DNA of 64,000 nucleotides from Allocoprococcus sp004560705 (lineage in GTDB: Bacteria; Bacillota; Clostridia; Lachnospirales; Lachnospiraceae): the NCBI RefSeq assembly GCF_052065755.1, contig NZ_JBQHTK010000002.1, positions 62,001 through 126,000 on the forward strand, read 5' to 3'. How positions within the stretch are numbered: position 1 is the first letter of the stretch; every line of letters begins with the position of its first letter. The position numbers and the translations under genes were made by a program. The notes under the pieces were generated by a model that worked only from the letters and a program-made list of their open reading frames with translations, did no database searches and was not told the DNA's origin. Below, piece by piece: positions 1 through 8,116 of the stretch.

Positions 1-1100
1 TTGCGCAGCATATTGAATCCAAGTTCTTTCATCTTGGTAATGTCATAGATCAGAGCATCGTCGGAAGGGGCGGTATAGAGTCCGTCCGGCCAGTAGCCCT
101 GATCCAGGATTCCATTCAGAAAGAAGGGCTTGTGATTCAGGCAGAAACGGGAGATCCCTTTTGAATCCTTTTCAATAGTATAGGTGCGCATGGCGAAATA
201 TCCGGTCACCTCATCCTTGCCGGCACGGACACGCAGGCGGTACAGATAAGGATGATCCGGAGTCCACGGCTCCATCTGGTCCACATCGCAGTAGCAGGAA
301 TATTCACAAAGAGAATCGGAATAATTGGTGCAGATTCCTTTGGAAATGATGTTGCCGTCGGCATCAAGAACATGGCAGACGACCGCATCCTGATCACGGC
401 ATGCCAGTACCGGACGGTTCAATTTTAAAGAGACATGCACCGTTTCCTTGTCATACTGAGGAGTCAGATGCAGTTCCGTGATATAGATATCCGGAACCCA
501 TTCCGCCCAGACTGTCTGCCAGATGCCGCTTTGGGCTGTATAGAACATTCCGCCGCGTTTCAGCTTCTGTTTGCCGGTGCTGTGGAAGGAGCGGTCCGAC
601 TGGTCTCTGACAGATACTGACAGAATGTTGGAACGTTCGGTCAGTGCGTCGGTGATATCTACGGAAAACGGAAGATAACCTCCGGTGTGTTCGATGACGG
701 TCCGGCCGTTGATCCGGACACTGGCCTGCTGGTCCACGGCACCAAAATGAAGAATACATCTCTTGCCGTATGGCGGAAGAATCTCATCGGGGAGTGTCCG
801 TTCGCAGATCAGAGTATCATCCGGGAAAATCTGCTGCTGCACGCCCGACAGAGGAGCTTCCGGTGAAAAAGGAACCAGAATCTTCCCTGAAACAGGAGCA
901 TGGCGTTTCTTTTTGGAAATGATGGTATAATCCCAGTAACCGTTCAGAATCATAAAATGTTCGCGTACCATCTGGGGGCGCGGATACTCTTCCAGAACGT
1001 GCTCGGGATCCAGCGACTCGCCCCACGTTGTTGTAAGGGGAAGAAGACGCCTTTTGTGATTGAAAAAATGTGCACTTTTGAGAGCAGATAAAAGATCCAT
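1..1100 (-). CDS. Glycoside hydrolase family 2 protein, N-terminal part (runs off the window)
   Basis: The frame is open from an ATG at 1098-1100, preceded on the minus strand by a good AGAGAGG ribosome site, to the window edge, giving about 366 residues. The N-terminus carries a sugar-binding jelly-roll region (LNGYWDYT near residue 45; VDQQASVRINGRTV near 120), then an immunoglobulin-like domain, then the start of the TIM barrel with DQGYWPDGLYTAPSD and KMKELGFNMLR close to the edge. These are hallmarks of LacZ/GUS-type GH2 enzymes (beta-galactosidase, beta-glucuronidase and relatives). The catalytic glutamates lie beyond the window, so the sugar specificity cannot be read. No signal peptide is visible, so it is probably cytoplasmic and acts on imported glycosides. 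Confidence 0.85.
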   Translation of the reverse strand, partial: MDLLSALKSAHFFNHKRRLLPLTTTWGESLDPEHVLEEYPRPQMVREHFMILNGYWDYTIISKKKRHAPVSGKILVPFSPEAPLSGVQQQIFPDDTLICERTLPDEILPPYGKRCILHFGAVDQQASVRINGRTVIEHTGGYLPFSVDITDALTERSNILSVSVRDQSDRSFHSTGKQKLKRGGMFYTAQSGIWQTVWAEWVPDIYITELHLTPQYDKETVHVSLKLNRPVLACRDQDAVVCHVLDADGNIISKGICTNYSDSLCEYSCYCDVDQMEPWTPDHPYLYRLRVRAGKDEVTGYFAMRTYTIEKDSKGISRFCLNHKPFFLNGILDQGYWPDGLYTAPSDDALIYDITKMKELGFNMLR

Positions 1101-1206
1101 ATCAATTCCTCTCTTTTGTAAATTCTTGTGCAGGAGTAGTCTGCACAATTCGCTTTTTATTAGTATACCATAGACCGGCAGACGCTTCTGCAATTTTATA
1201 GAATTT

Positions 1207-1404
1207 TTACAATTCCCGCTCATCTTTTTTGACCGGAACTTTGGGAGGCTGGTAGTGATAAACATCCTCATAGGAATCCAGCTCCGCACGGGATATGGGG
1301 AGAGAGGGAATCAGTCCTGTACAATCCTGGGAGGAGGCTGCATTGGCAAGATAATCATAGGAATCAATGATACGATTGTTTTGCTGTTTTTCTTTTTTGT
1401 TCAT
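1207..1404 (-). CDS. Small hypothetical protein, 65 aa
   Basis: This is a short, charged, Tyr-rich protein (contains SYDYLANAA and SYEDVYHYQPPK, Lys/Glu-rich ends). It begins at ATG 1404 with an AAGGAAGG ribosome site about 9 bases upstream on the minus strand, which favours it over the overlapping plus-strand frame that has no such site. There is no membrane segment and no recognised domain. It lies between the GH2 gene and the PHP gene, and I cannot assign a function. Confidence 0.5.
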   Translation of the reverse strand: MNKKEKQQNNRIIDSYDYLANAASSQDCTGLIPSLPISRAELDSYEDVYHYQPPKVPVKKDEREL

Positions 1405-1538
1405 GAAAATAACCTTCCTTTTTTTATGATATTTTCTGCATCAGGGGAAAAACTATGTAAAATTCATTGTAAAAACTTTATAAAGAGTTTATGATAATGT
1501 AAGGAAACAAGTTATAAAAGAGGAGTAAATAGCGAAAA

Positions 1539-2252
1539 ATGAAGATTGTTTTAGATACACATGCACATACATTGGCAAGTGGACATGCATATAATACGAT
1601 AAGAGAAATGGCAAAGGCGGCTGCGGATAAAGGACTGGAGGCGATCGCACTGACGGATCATGCGCCGGACATGCCCGGAAGCTGCCATTTGTTCTATTTT
1701 CAGAATCTGCGTGTCGTTCCAAGAAATCAATGCGGCGTAAAGCTCTTCCTTGGAACGGAAGCCAATATACTGGATGAGAACGGAAGTGTGGATCTCCCGG
1801 ATTCGGTTCTTGCGGAAATGGATCTGGTCATTGCCAGTATTCATCCGCCGTGCTATAAAGGGGCAAAGACGAAAAAGGATATTACAAACGCATATCTTGC
1901 AGCAATGGAGAACCCGCATATCGATATTATCGGGCATCCGGATGATGGTAGATTTATGGTAGATTATGAAGCAATCGTAAAGAAGGCGAAAGAGACGCAC
2001 ACGCTTCTGGAACTGAATAACAGTTCCCTCCGTCCGGGAGGATTCCGTGTGAATACCAGGGAAAATGATCTGGAAATGCTGCGTCTCTGTAAAAAATATG
2101 AGGTGCCGATCTCCATTGGAAGCGACGCCCACGTGGATGTGGATCTGGCAGGATTTGATCTGGCGATGGAAGTTTTGAAAGAATGCGAATTCCCGGAAGA
2201 ACTGGTGGTAAATACATCCCTTGAGAGGCTGGAAAAAATACTTGCCATCTAG
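1539..2252 (+). CDS. PHP-domain phosphatase (YcdX-like)
   Basis: A 237-residue polymerase-and-histidinol-phosphatase (PHP) protein, a metal-dependent phosphatase/phosphoesterase. Metal-ligand motifs are visible: DTHAHT at residues 6-11, LTDHAPDMPG near 45, an acidic GTEAN near 77, SIHPP near 103, IGHPDD near 135 and SDAHVD near 195. This pattern matches the YcdX class with its trinuclear zinc site. An AGAGGAG ribosome site lies upstream, although the spacing to the ATG is rather long. The physiological substrate is unknown. It is followed after about 40 bp by the DUF1836 gene in the same direction, possibly co-transcribed. Confidence 0.85.
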   Translation: MKIVLDTHAHTLASGHAYNTIREMAKAAADKGLEAIALTDHAPDMPGSCHLFYFQNLRVVPRNQCGVKLFLGTEANILDENGSVDLPDSVLAEMDLVIASIHPPCYKGAKTKKDITNAYLAAMENPHIDIIGHPDDGRFMVDYEAIVKKAKETHTLLELNNSSLRPGGFRVNTRENDLEMLRLCKKYEVPISIGSDAHVDVDLAGFDLAMEVLKECEFPEELVVNTSLERLEKILAI

Positions 2253-2291
2253 TTTTCATTACTATATAATGAATATATTGAGGTGAGAAAT

Positions 2292-2909
2292 ATGACAATT
2301 GACACGGAAGATTTACTGAACAGTATTATGGAGAGTATCGGAAGGATCGATTATATCAAACCTGCTGATATCCCGAATATTGATCTCTATATGGATCAGG
2401 TAACGACCTTCATGGAGGAACAGCTTAAGACGACGAAGCGGTATCCGGATGACAAGATCCTGACGAAGACAATGATCAATAATTATGCGAAAAATGACCT
2501 CCTTCCGCCACCGGTGAAGAAGAAATACACCAAGGAACATCTGCTGGTATTGATCTTTATTTATTATTTTAAGAGTATTTTATCCATCAAGGATATCGGA
2601 ACTCTGCTCGAACCCATGATCAGCCGATATTTCGGCTCGGAATCCGAGTTGGATATGGAGCGCGTTTATGAAGAAATCTGTCAGATGGAGAAGGGCAGGG
2701 TCGGACAGACGCAGGAAAGTGTCGGCGAGCTGTACAAGATCGCTGAAGATTCTTTCAAAGATGCACCGGAAGAAGAAAGGGAGTATCTCCAGATGTTCGC
2801 CTTTATCTGTAATCTGAGTTTTGACGTATATATTAAAAAGCAGCTGATTGAAAAGCTCATTGACGGATTTCCGGAACATGAAGAAAATAAGAAAAAGCAT
2901 AAAAAATAA
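2292..2909 (+). CDS. DUF1836 domain protein
   Basis: A 205-residue soluble protein matching the DUF1836 family, common in Firmicutes and containing a MerR-like helical N-terminal half. The segment YPDDKILTKTMINNYAKNDLLPPPVKKKY around residues 54-80 is the conserved family core, followed by a helical region (LLVLIFIYYFKSIL). I start it at ATG 2292, since GAGGTGAG sits directly upstream; a GTG at 2283 lies inside that ribosome site and is less likely. Function is not established, though a regulatory DNA-binding role has been suggested for the fold. It ends at a strong terminator. Confidence 0.8.
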   Translation: MTIDTEDLLNSIMESIGRIDYIKPADIPNIDLYMDQVTTFMEEQLKTTKRYPDDKILTKTMINNYAKNDLLPPPVKKKYTKEHLLVLIFIYYFKSILSIKDIGTLLEPMISRYFGSESELDMERVYEEICQMEKGRVGQTQESVGELYKIAEDSFKDAPEEEREYLQMFAFICNLSFDVYIKKQLIEKLIDGFPEHEENKKKHKK

Positions 2910-2946
2910 GAACAGGACGCTTTCCCCAGGCGTCCTGTTCCTTCTC
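2910..2946. terminator. Bidirectional intrinsic terminator
   Basis: A perfect 11-bp stem (GAACAGGACGC with GCGTCCTGTTC) encloses an 8-base loop, followed by pyrimidines ending in TTTT, with A-rich sequence before it. It can end both the DUF1836 transcript and the converging yerC-like gene. Confidence 0.85.
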
Positions 2947-2950
2947 TCTT

Positions 2951-3259
2951 TTATTCTTCAGTTGCCTCCGGGTCCTTGCTAAGGCGGGCGAAAACCATGT
3001 CATATCCGTCATTTCCATAATTCAGTGAACGGTTTACGCGGCTGATCGTCGCTGTAGAAGCTCCTGTCTTTTCTGCGATTTCCAGATAAGTCTTCTGTTC
3101 TCTCAGCATCTTCGCTACTTCGAAGCGCTGTGAGAGTGATAACAGTTCATTTACCGTGCAGACATCTTCAAAAAAAGTATAACATTCTTCGCGGTTTTTC
3201 AGACTTAAAACAGCATCAAATAAAAAATCAACAGCTTCAGTTCTAATTTTCCGGCTCAT
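2951..3259 (-). CDS. YerC/YecD-family TrpR-like regulator
   Basis: A 102-residue TrpR-superfamily protein. The helix-turn-helix core is LSLSQRFEVAKMLREQKTYLEIAEKTGASTATISRVNRSLNYG, where TISRV is the recognition helix. The length and the N-terminal FLFDAVLSLKNREECYTFFEDVCT segment match the YerC/YecD class found across Firmicutes, which differs from tryptophan repressor proper. It is monocistronic and faces the DUF1836 gene across a shared terminator. The target genes are not evident from the sequence. Confidence 0.85.
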   Translation of the reverse strand: MSRKIRTEAVDFLFDAVLSLKNREECYTFFEDVCTVNELLSLSQRFEVAKMLREQKTYLEIAEKTGASTATISRVNRSLNYGNDGYDMVFARLSKDPEATEE

Positions 3260-3370
3260 GATGATCCCTCCGTATCTTTATTGACCATACCATTTTAACA
3301 CAGTAAATTTTTAAAGTCTATAAATATTTTCTTAAGTTCCATTTGTATGTAGGGATTCTTGAAAAAACAA

Positions 3371-3399
3371 GAGACAATTGAAGGATTTTATATTATAAT
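3371..3399 (+). promoter_or_regulatory. Possible promoter of pcrA
   Basis: A consensus -10 box TATAAT lies at 3394-3399, with a weak -35 (GAGACA) 17 bases upstream. A leader of roughly 75 bases would precede the pcrA ATG. Confidence 0.4.
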
Positions 3400-3478
3400 A
3401 AAAAGTACGTCTGCGAAGGCAGAGATTAGACAGGAAAAGACAGGCTGTGACAAGCGGCTGCAGAAAAGGATGTAGAAT

Positions 3479-5710
3479 ATGAGTATTTATGATTCATTAA
3501 ACGAACAGCAGAAAGAGGCTGTTTGCCATACAGAAGGACCGCTTCTGATCCTTGCGGGAGCAGGTTCGGGAAAAACGAGAGTGCTGACACATCGAATCGC
3601 ATATCTCATTGAAGAAAAAGGAGTGAATCCCTGGAATATACTGGCGATTACATTTACCAACAAAGCGGCAGGAGAAATGCGGGAGCGAGTGGATTCCATC
3701 GTAGGATTCGGGGCAGAGAGCATCTGGGTGAGCACCTTTCATTCCATGTGCGTCCGGATTCTGAGAAGATACATTGACCGTCTGGGATATGATACCAACT
3801 TTACGATCTATGACGCAGATGATCAGAAGACTCTGATGAAAGATGTGTGTAAATATTTGAAGATCGACACCAAGATGCTGAAAGAAAGAACCATTCTCGG
3901 GGCAATCTCATCGGCAAAGGATGAGATGGTCACACCGGAGGAATTTGCACTGAGGGCAGAGGGCGATTATATGCAGAAGAAGATCGCGCAGGCTTACACC
4001 GAGTATGAGAAACAGCTGCGTGCAAACAATGCGCTGGATTTTGATGATCTGCTGCTAAAGACGGTTCAGCTTTTCCAGACACAGCCGGATGTTCTTGAGA
4101 GCTATCAGGAACGATTCCGCTATATTATGGTGGATGAGTATCAGGATACCAATACAGTACAGTTCATGCTTGTGAGTATTCTTGCGGGGAAATACAAGAA
4201 TCTCTGTGTAGTCGGAGACGATGATCAGTCCATTTACAAATTCCGTGGGGCAAATATTAAGAATATTCTGAATTTCGAACAGGTATTTCCGAATACGAAG
4301 GTCATCAAGCTGGAACAGAACTATCGATCCACGACGACGATCCTGGATGCGGCAAATGCAGTGATCCGCAACAACAAAGGACGTAAGGCGAAGGCGCTCT
4401 GGACCCAGAACGGTCTGGGAACGCCGATTCAGTTCCGCCAGTTTGATACGGCATTTGATGAGGCGGAATACATAGTAAACAATATAAAAAATGAAGTAAA
4501 TTCAGGAAAACGAAGCTATCATGACTTTGCGGTTCTCTATCGTACCAATGCCCAGTCCCGTATGTTTGAAGAAAAGCTGGTTGTATCCAATGTGCCCTAT
4601 CGGATTGTGGGCGGCATCAATTTCTATGCCAGACGGGAGATCAAGGATCTTCTTGCATATCTGAAAACCATTGATAACGGAAGAGATGACCTGGCTGTGC
4701 GGAGGATCATTAATGTGCCGAAGAGGGGAATCGGCCTGACCACGATCAACCGCGTGCAGGAGTATGCCGCAGAGCGTGAGATCGGCTTTTATGATGCGCT
4801 GGTTGGCGCACACAGTATTCCGGCGATTGGGCGAAGCGCAGGGAAGCTGGAATCCTTTGTGGCGCTGATCGAACAGCTGAAAGCCGAAAGCGCAAACATG
4901 AGCACTTCCAAGCTTATGGATGAGATCATCGAGCTGACCGGGTACGTGGAAGAACTGCAGGCTGATACTGATGAAGAGGCACAAAGTCGTATTGAAAATA
5001 TCGAAGAATTCAAGAATAAAATCATAGCATACGAGGAATTATGTGAAGCAGAGGGAACGAAAGTTACTTTGTCCGGATTTCTCGAAGAAGTCGCACTGGT
5101 AGCCGATATTGACAGTCTTGACGAGGATACCGATTACGTGGTTCTTATGACTCTGCATAGTGCGAAAGGATTGGAATTTCCGCATGTCTATCTGGCAGGC
5201 ATGGAGGATGGACTTTTCCCAAGTTATATGTCTGTTACCTCGGATGATCCGTCCGATATCGAAGAAGAAAGAAGACTCTGTTATGTGGGAATCACCCGGG
5301 CGAAGGAAGAACTGACCCTCACCTGCGCAAGACGGCGGATGGTCCGGGGCGAGACACAATATAACAGGATGTCCCGTTTTATGCAGGAAATCCCACCGGA
5401 ACTTTTATCTACCGGAGAAGTCTTCCACAAAGAAGAGAAAAAGGCAGAAGAGGCAAAGCGGACAGCATATCAGCAGGCTGTGATGAATTTCCACAAGAAT
5501 GCCTATGCCGCACCGAAACAGTTCCAGGTCAAGAAGAGTGAGGGACTTTCTTACGGTGTAGGAGACAGGGTGCGTCATATGAAATTCGGTGAAGGAACGG
5601 TGACGCAGATCACCGAAGGCGGACGTGATTACGAGGTGACGGTTCAGTTCGATACGGCCGGTGTAAAGAAGATGTTTGCTATGTTTGCAAAACTGGAAAA
5701 AGTCGAATAG
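3479..5710 (+). CDS. pcrA: ATP-dependent DNA helicase PcrA/UvrD
   Basis: A 743-residue superfamily 1A 3'-5' helicase used in nucleotide excision repair, clearing of RecA filaments and rolling-circle plasmid replication. Motif I is AGAGSGKT at residues 26-33. Motif II DEYQD falls near residue 219, QSIYKFRGA (motif III) near 256, and the late motifs VVLMTLHSAKGLEFPHVY and CYVGITRAKEEL near 555 and 600. The C-terminal GVGDRVRHMKFGEGTV segment is the tudor-like tail typical of Firmicute PcrA proteins, which contacts RNA polymerase. Full length, with an AAGGA ribosome site upstream. Confidence 0.97.
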   Translation: MSIYDSLNEQQKEAVCHTEGPLLILAGAGSGKTRVLTHRIAYLIEEKGVNPWNILAITFTNKAAGEMRERVDSIVGFGAESIWVSTFHSMCVRILRRYIDRLGYDTNFTIYDADDQKTLMKDVCKYLKIDTKMLKERTILGAISSAKDEMVTPEEFALRAEGDYMQKKIAQAYTEYEKQLRANNALDFDDLLLKTVQLFQTQPDVLESYQERFRYIMVDEYQDTNTVQFMLVSILAGKYKNLCVVGDDDQSIYKFRGANIKNILNFEQVFPNTKVIKLEQNYRSTTTILDAANAVIRNNKGRKAKALWTQNGLGTPIQFRQFDTAFDEAEYIVNNIKNEVNSGKRSYHDFAVLYRTNAQSRMFEEKLVVSNVPYRIVGGINFYARREIKDLLAYLKTIDNGRDDLAVRRIINVPKRGIGLTTINRVQEYAAEREIGFYDALVGAHSIPAIGRSAGKLESFVALIEQLKAESANMSTSKLMDEIIELTGYVEELQADTDEEAQSRIENIEEFKNKIIAYEELCEAEGTKVTLSGFLEEVALVADIDSLDEDTDYVVLMTLHSAKGLEFPHVYLAGMEDGLFPSYMSVTSDDPSDIEEERRLCYVGITRAKEELTLTCARRRMVRGETQYNRMSRFMQEIPPELLSTGEVFHKEEKKAEEAKRTAYQQAVMNFHKNAYAAPKQFQVKKSEGLSYGVGDRVRHMKFGEGTVTQITEGGRDYEVTVQFDTAGVKKMFAMFAKLEKVE

Positions 5711-5845
5711 AACGATAAAGAATTTCTAAAAATGATATAATTTGGTAGAAATTTAGTAACGGGAATGATATAATAATTTCATATTGATGAGCGTATGATA
5801 CTCAGTGTAAGAACTCTGAGTGAATGGCAGAAAGGATGTGAAGGC

Positions 5846-6094
5846 ATGAGCAGAATAGAAGAAATGCTTGCTACAACAAAATTGAATGACTTAATCCACA
5901 AGAAAGAGGAAGAGGATAAGGCTCAGAAGACGATTCTCTGGGTTCTGGCTATTGTAGGAGCAGTCGCAGCAGTTGCAGCAATCGCATATGCAGTATATTG
6001 TTTCTTTACCCCGGATTATCTTGAAGATTTCGATGAAGATTTCGACGATGACTTCGATGAAGATTTCTTCAGTGACGAGGATGAAGTACAGTAA
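5846..6094 (+). CDS. Small single-pass membrane protein with acidic tail
   Basis: An 82-residue protein starting at ATG 5846, preceded by AAAGGATGTGAAGG. An amphipathic charged N-terminus (IEEMLATTKLNDLIHKKEEED) is followed by one transmembrane helix (TILWVLAIVGAVAAVAAIAYAV, residues 29-50) and a tail of alternating Asp/Glu/Phe. It resembles the DUF4366-like membrane proteins that commonly sit between pcrA and the RumA-type methyltransferase in Lachnospiraceae. Function unknown. Two TATAAT boxes lie upstream (5735-5740 and 5769-5774) but no clear -35 is seen. Confidence 0.75.
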   Translation: MSRIEEMLATTKLNDLIHKKEEEDKAQKTILWVLAIVGAVAAVAAIAYAVYCFFTPDYLEDFDEDFDDDFDEDFFSDEDEVQ

Positions 6095-6112
6095 GTTGAA
6101 AAGAGTAAAGCG

Positions 6113-6151
6113 AGGCAGGAATTGAGAGAAAGGTTCCTGTCTTGTTTTTTG
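6113..6151 (+). terminator. Intrinsic terminator
   Basis: AGGCAGGAA and TTCCTGTCT form a 9-bp stem with one G-T pair, followed by TTGTTTTTT. It lies directly after the small acidic membrane protein gene. Confidence 0.75.
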
Positions 6152-6190
6152 CCATGCCTGAGCTTTGCTTATGCCAAGAAATTTGCATTG

Positions 6191-6220
6191 TTGATTAGAA
6201 CAAGTATATTAGAATAGAAT
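6191..6220 (+). promoter_or_regulatory. Probable promoter of the RlmD-type gene
   Basis: TTGATT at 6191-6196 and TAGAAT at 6215-6220 are separated by 18 bases, about 20 bases before the start codon and its GAGGTG ribosome site. Confidence 0.5.
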
Positions 6221-6240
6221 AGTATTTTTAGAGGTGTACG

Positions 6241-7644
6241 ATGAAAAAAGGACAGATTCTGGAAGGAATGATTGAAAAAGTAGAATTTCCAAATAAAGGG
6301 ATTGCAAGAATAGATGGGGAAGAGAAAAACGTGATTGTTAAAAACACATTGCCAGGACAGAAGGTGAGCTTTGCAGTGAATAAAATCCGCAAAGGGCAGG
6401 CAGAAGGAAGACTCCTTCAGGTACTGGAACCGTCCCCGATTGAGATAGAACCGATGTGCCCACATTTCTGCCAGATGCCATCTGCAGAAGGAGACGATTT
6501 TCAAAAAGGCTGCGGAGGCTGCACGTATCAGAATCTCCCCTACGAAGAACAGATCCGCTTAAAAGCGACACAGATTAAAAACATGATGGATTCAGCGGTA
6601 AATGGAGACTATATCTGGGAAGGCGTCGCAGAAAGCCCGGTGCGGGAAGCATACCGGAACAAGATGGAATTCTCCTTCGGAGATGAGTACAAAGACGGTC
6701 CGCTTGCACTTGGAATGCATAAACGGGGAAGCTTTCATGACATTGTCCCTGTGACCGGATGCCGGATCGTAGATGAAGATTACCGGAAAATCCTTGCCGC
6801 CGTGCTGGAATTTGCCGCAGGGACAGGCCTTCCATACTACCACCGCATGCGTCATGTAGGATTCTATCGCCACCTACTGGTCAGAAAAGCGGTAAAGACA
6901 GGGGAAATCCTGATCGATCTTGTGACAACGACAGAGTATGAACTGGATAAAAGGGGACTGGTGAATTGCCTGACAGCCCTTGAACTGGACGGGACGATAG
7001 CCGGAATTCTTCATACGAAAAATGACAGCCTGGCGGATGTCGTGAAAGATGAAGGAACGGAAATATTGTATGGGCAGGATTATTTTTACGAAGAACTCCT
7101 GGGACTTAAGTTCAAGATCACACCATTTTCCTTCTTCCAGACCAACTCCCTGGGAGCGGAAGTGCTGTATGAAAAGGTAAGAGATTATATCGGTGAGACG
7201 AAAGATAAGGTGATTTTCGACCTCTACAGCGGAACCGGCACCATTGCCCAGATCCTTGCGCCGGTTGCAAAAAAAGTTGTTGGTGTGGAGATCGTGGAAG
7301 AAGCAGTGGAAGCGGCAAAGGAAAATGCGAAAATGAACGGGCTCGATAACTGTACCTTCTGGGCAGGCGATGTGCTGAAGGTGATCGATGACCTCGGGGA
7401 AGTGCCGGATCTGATCGTGCTGGATCCGCCCAGAGACGGCGTGCACCCGAAGGCGCTGGAGAAGATCATTGATTTTGGCGTGGAGAAGATGGTTTATATC
7501 GCATGTAAGCCGACCAGTGTGGCGAGAGATCTGGAAATGCTGCAGGGGAGAGGGTATCAGGTGGAACGGATTGGGTGCGTGGACCTTTTTCCTGGGACTT
7601 ATCATGTTGAGAGTGTCGTGTTGATGTCAAAAGTCGAGAAGTAG
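6241..7644 (+). CDS. rlmD: 23S rRNA (uracil-C5)-methyltransferase, RlmD/RumA type
   Basis: A 467-residue SAM-dependent RNA m5U methyltransferase. An N-terminal TRAM domain (residues 1-60) is followed by an iron-sulfur cysteine set (C73, C77, C91, C94: CPHFC...KGCGGC). The Rossmann methyltransferase domain has DLYSGTGTIAQILA near residue 329, VVGVEIVEEAVEAAKENAKMN near 348, the LDPPRDG loop near 395 and the catalytic cysteine in YIACKPTS at residue 422 (the usual motif reads CNP; here it is CKP). Firmicutes carry several RlmD/RlmCD paralogues, so the exact modified uridine (747, 1939 or both) is inference. Confidence 0.9.
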   Translation: MKKGQILEGMIEKVEFPNKGIARIDGEEKNVIVKNTLPGQKVSFAVNKIRKGQAEGRLLQVLEPSPIEIEPMCPHFCQMPSAEGDDFQKGCGGCTYQNLPYEEQIRLKATQIKNMMDSAVNGDYIWEGVAESPVREAYRNKMEFSFGDEYKDGPLALGMHKRGSFHDIVPVTGCRIVDEDYRKILAAVLEFAAGTGLPYYHRMRHVGFYRHLLVRKAVKTGEILIDLVTTTEYELDKRGLVNCLTALELDGTIAGILHTKNDSLADVVKDEGTEILYGQDYFYEELLGLKFKITPFSFFQTNSLGAEVLYEKVRDYIGETKDKVIFDLYSGTGTIAQILAPVAKKVVGVEIVEEAVEAAKENAKMNGLDNCTFWAGDVLKVIDDLGEVPDLIVLDPPRDGVHPKALEKIIDFGVEKMVYIACKPTSVARDLEMLQGRGYQVERIGCVDLFPGTYHVESVVLMSKVEK

Positions 7645-7771
7645 ATGTACGAAAAAGGCTTGAAAACAAGGGATTTCCGAGGTGAAGCGGATTTTGGACA
7701 CAGGGTAACACGACCGAAAAATGAGAAGTTTGCTGTTAGGGGAAACATATCTACATGAAAAAATGACGGAG

Positions 7772-7857
7772 GGTTGAGTTGACAGCTTGCAAAATGGGTA
7801 GGTTGAGTAGACAGGTTGGATATTTGCAGGTCGAGTTGACGGAATGATAATTTGAAG
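7772..7857 (+). repeat. Three imperfect ~29-bp tandem units
   Basis: Three units begin GGTTGAGTTGAC (7772), GGTTGAGTAGAC (7801) and GGTCGAGTTGAC (7829), spaced 29 and 28 bp. The first 14 bases of each unit are well conserved and the rest drifts. They sit in the 470-bp gap between the RlmD-type gene and the RES gene, which otherwise has only short open stretches. Confidence 0.55.
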
Positions 7858-7859
7858 CA

Positions 7860-8100
7860 AAAAATGGGAGATTTGGCACCTTGTAGCAATATGAGGTACC
7901 GTTTTTGATAGTTGTGTGGGAGCAAGAACGGGAATATGAAGAAATTTTGCAGATGTATTATTCGCAAAAGATATCGGTGATGGTGAGAGAGTTGAGATGA
8001 TACGCTTTTAGAGGTAAAATAAAAAGAATAGAAAGAGTGTGATAAGTTAGGAAGAATGGAATAAAAGCCATCAAGAAGGTTGCTATTGTTGACTGTAAAA
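7860..8100 (+). other. Gene-free gap with a possible short coding remnant
   Basis: Nothing firm was found here. One in-frame stretch around 7900-8000 (VVWEQEREYEEILQMYYS, ending VMVRELR and a stop) has coding-like composition but no start signal, so it may be the tail of a deleted gene. Confidence 0.25.
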
Positions 8101-8116
8101 GAGGGGAGATTTAGAT

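Noticed and set aside
1551..2132. A 193-codon minus-strand frame opposite the PHP gene
   Set aside because: The sense strand encodes clear PHP motifs, so the antisense frame is a shadow.
6874..7605. A 243-codon minus-strand frame inside the RlmD-type gene
   Set aside because: It is antisense to a well-supported methyltransferase, has no ribosome site and has His/Phe/Ile-rich filler composition.
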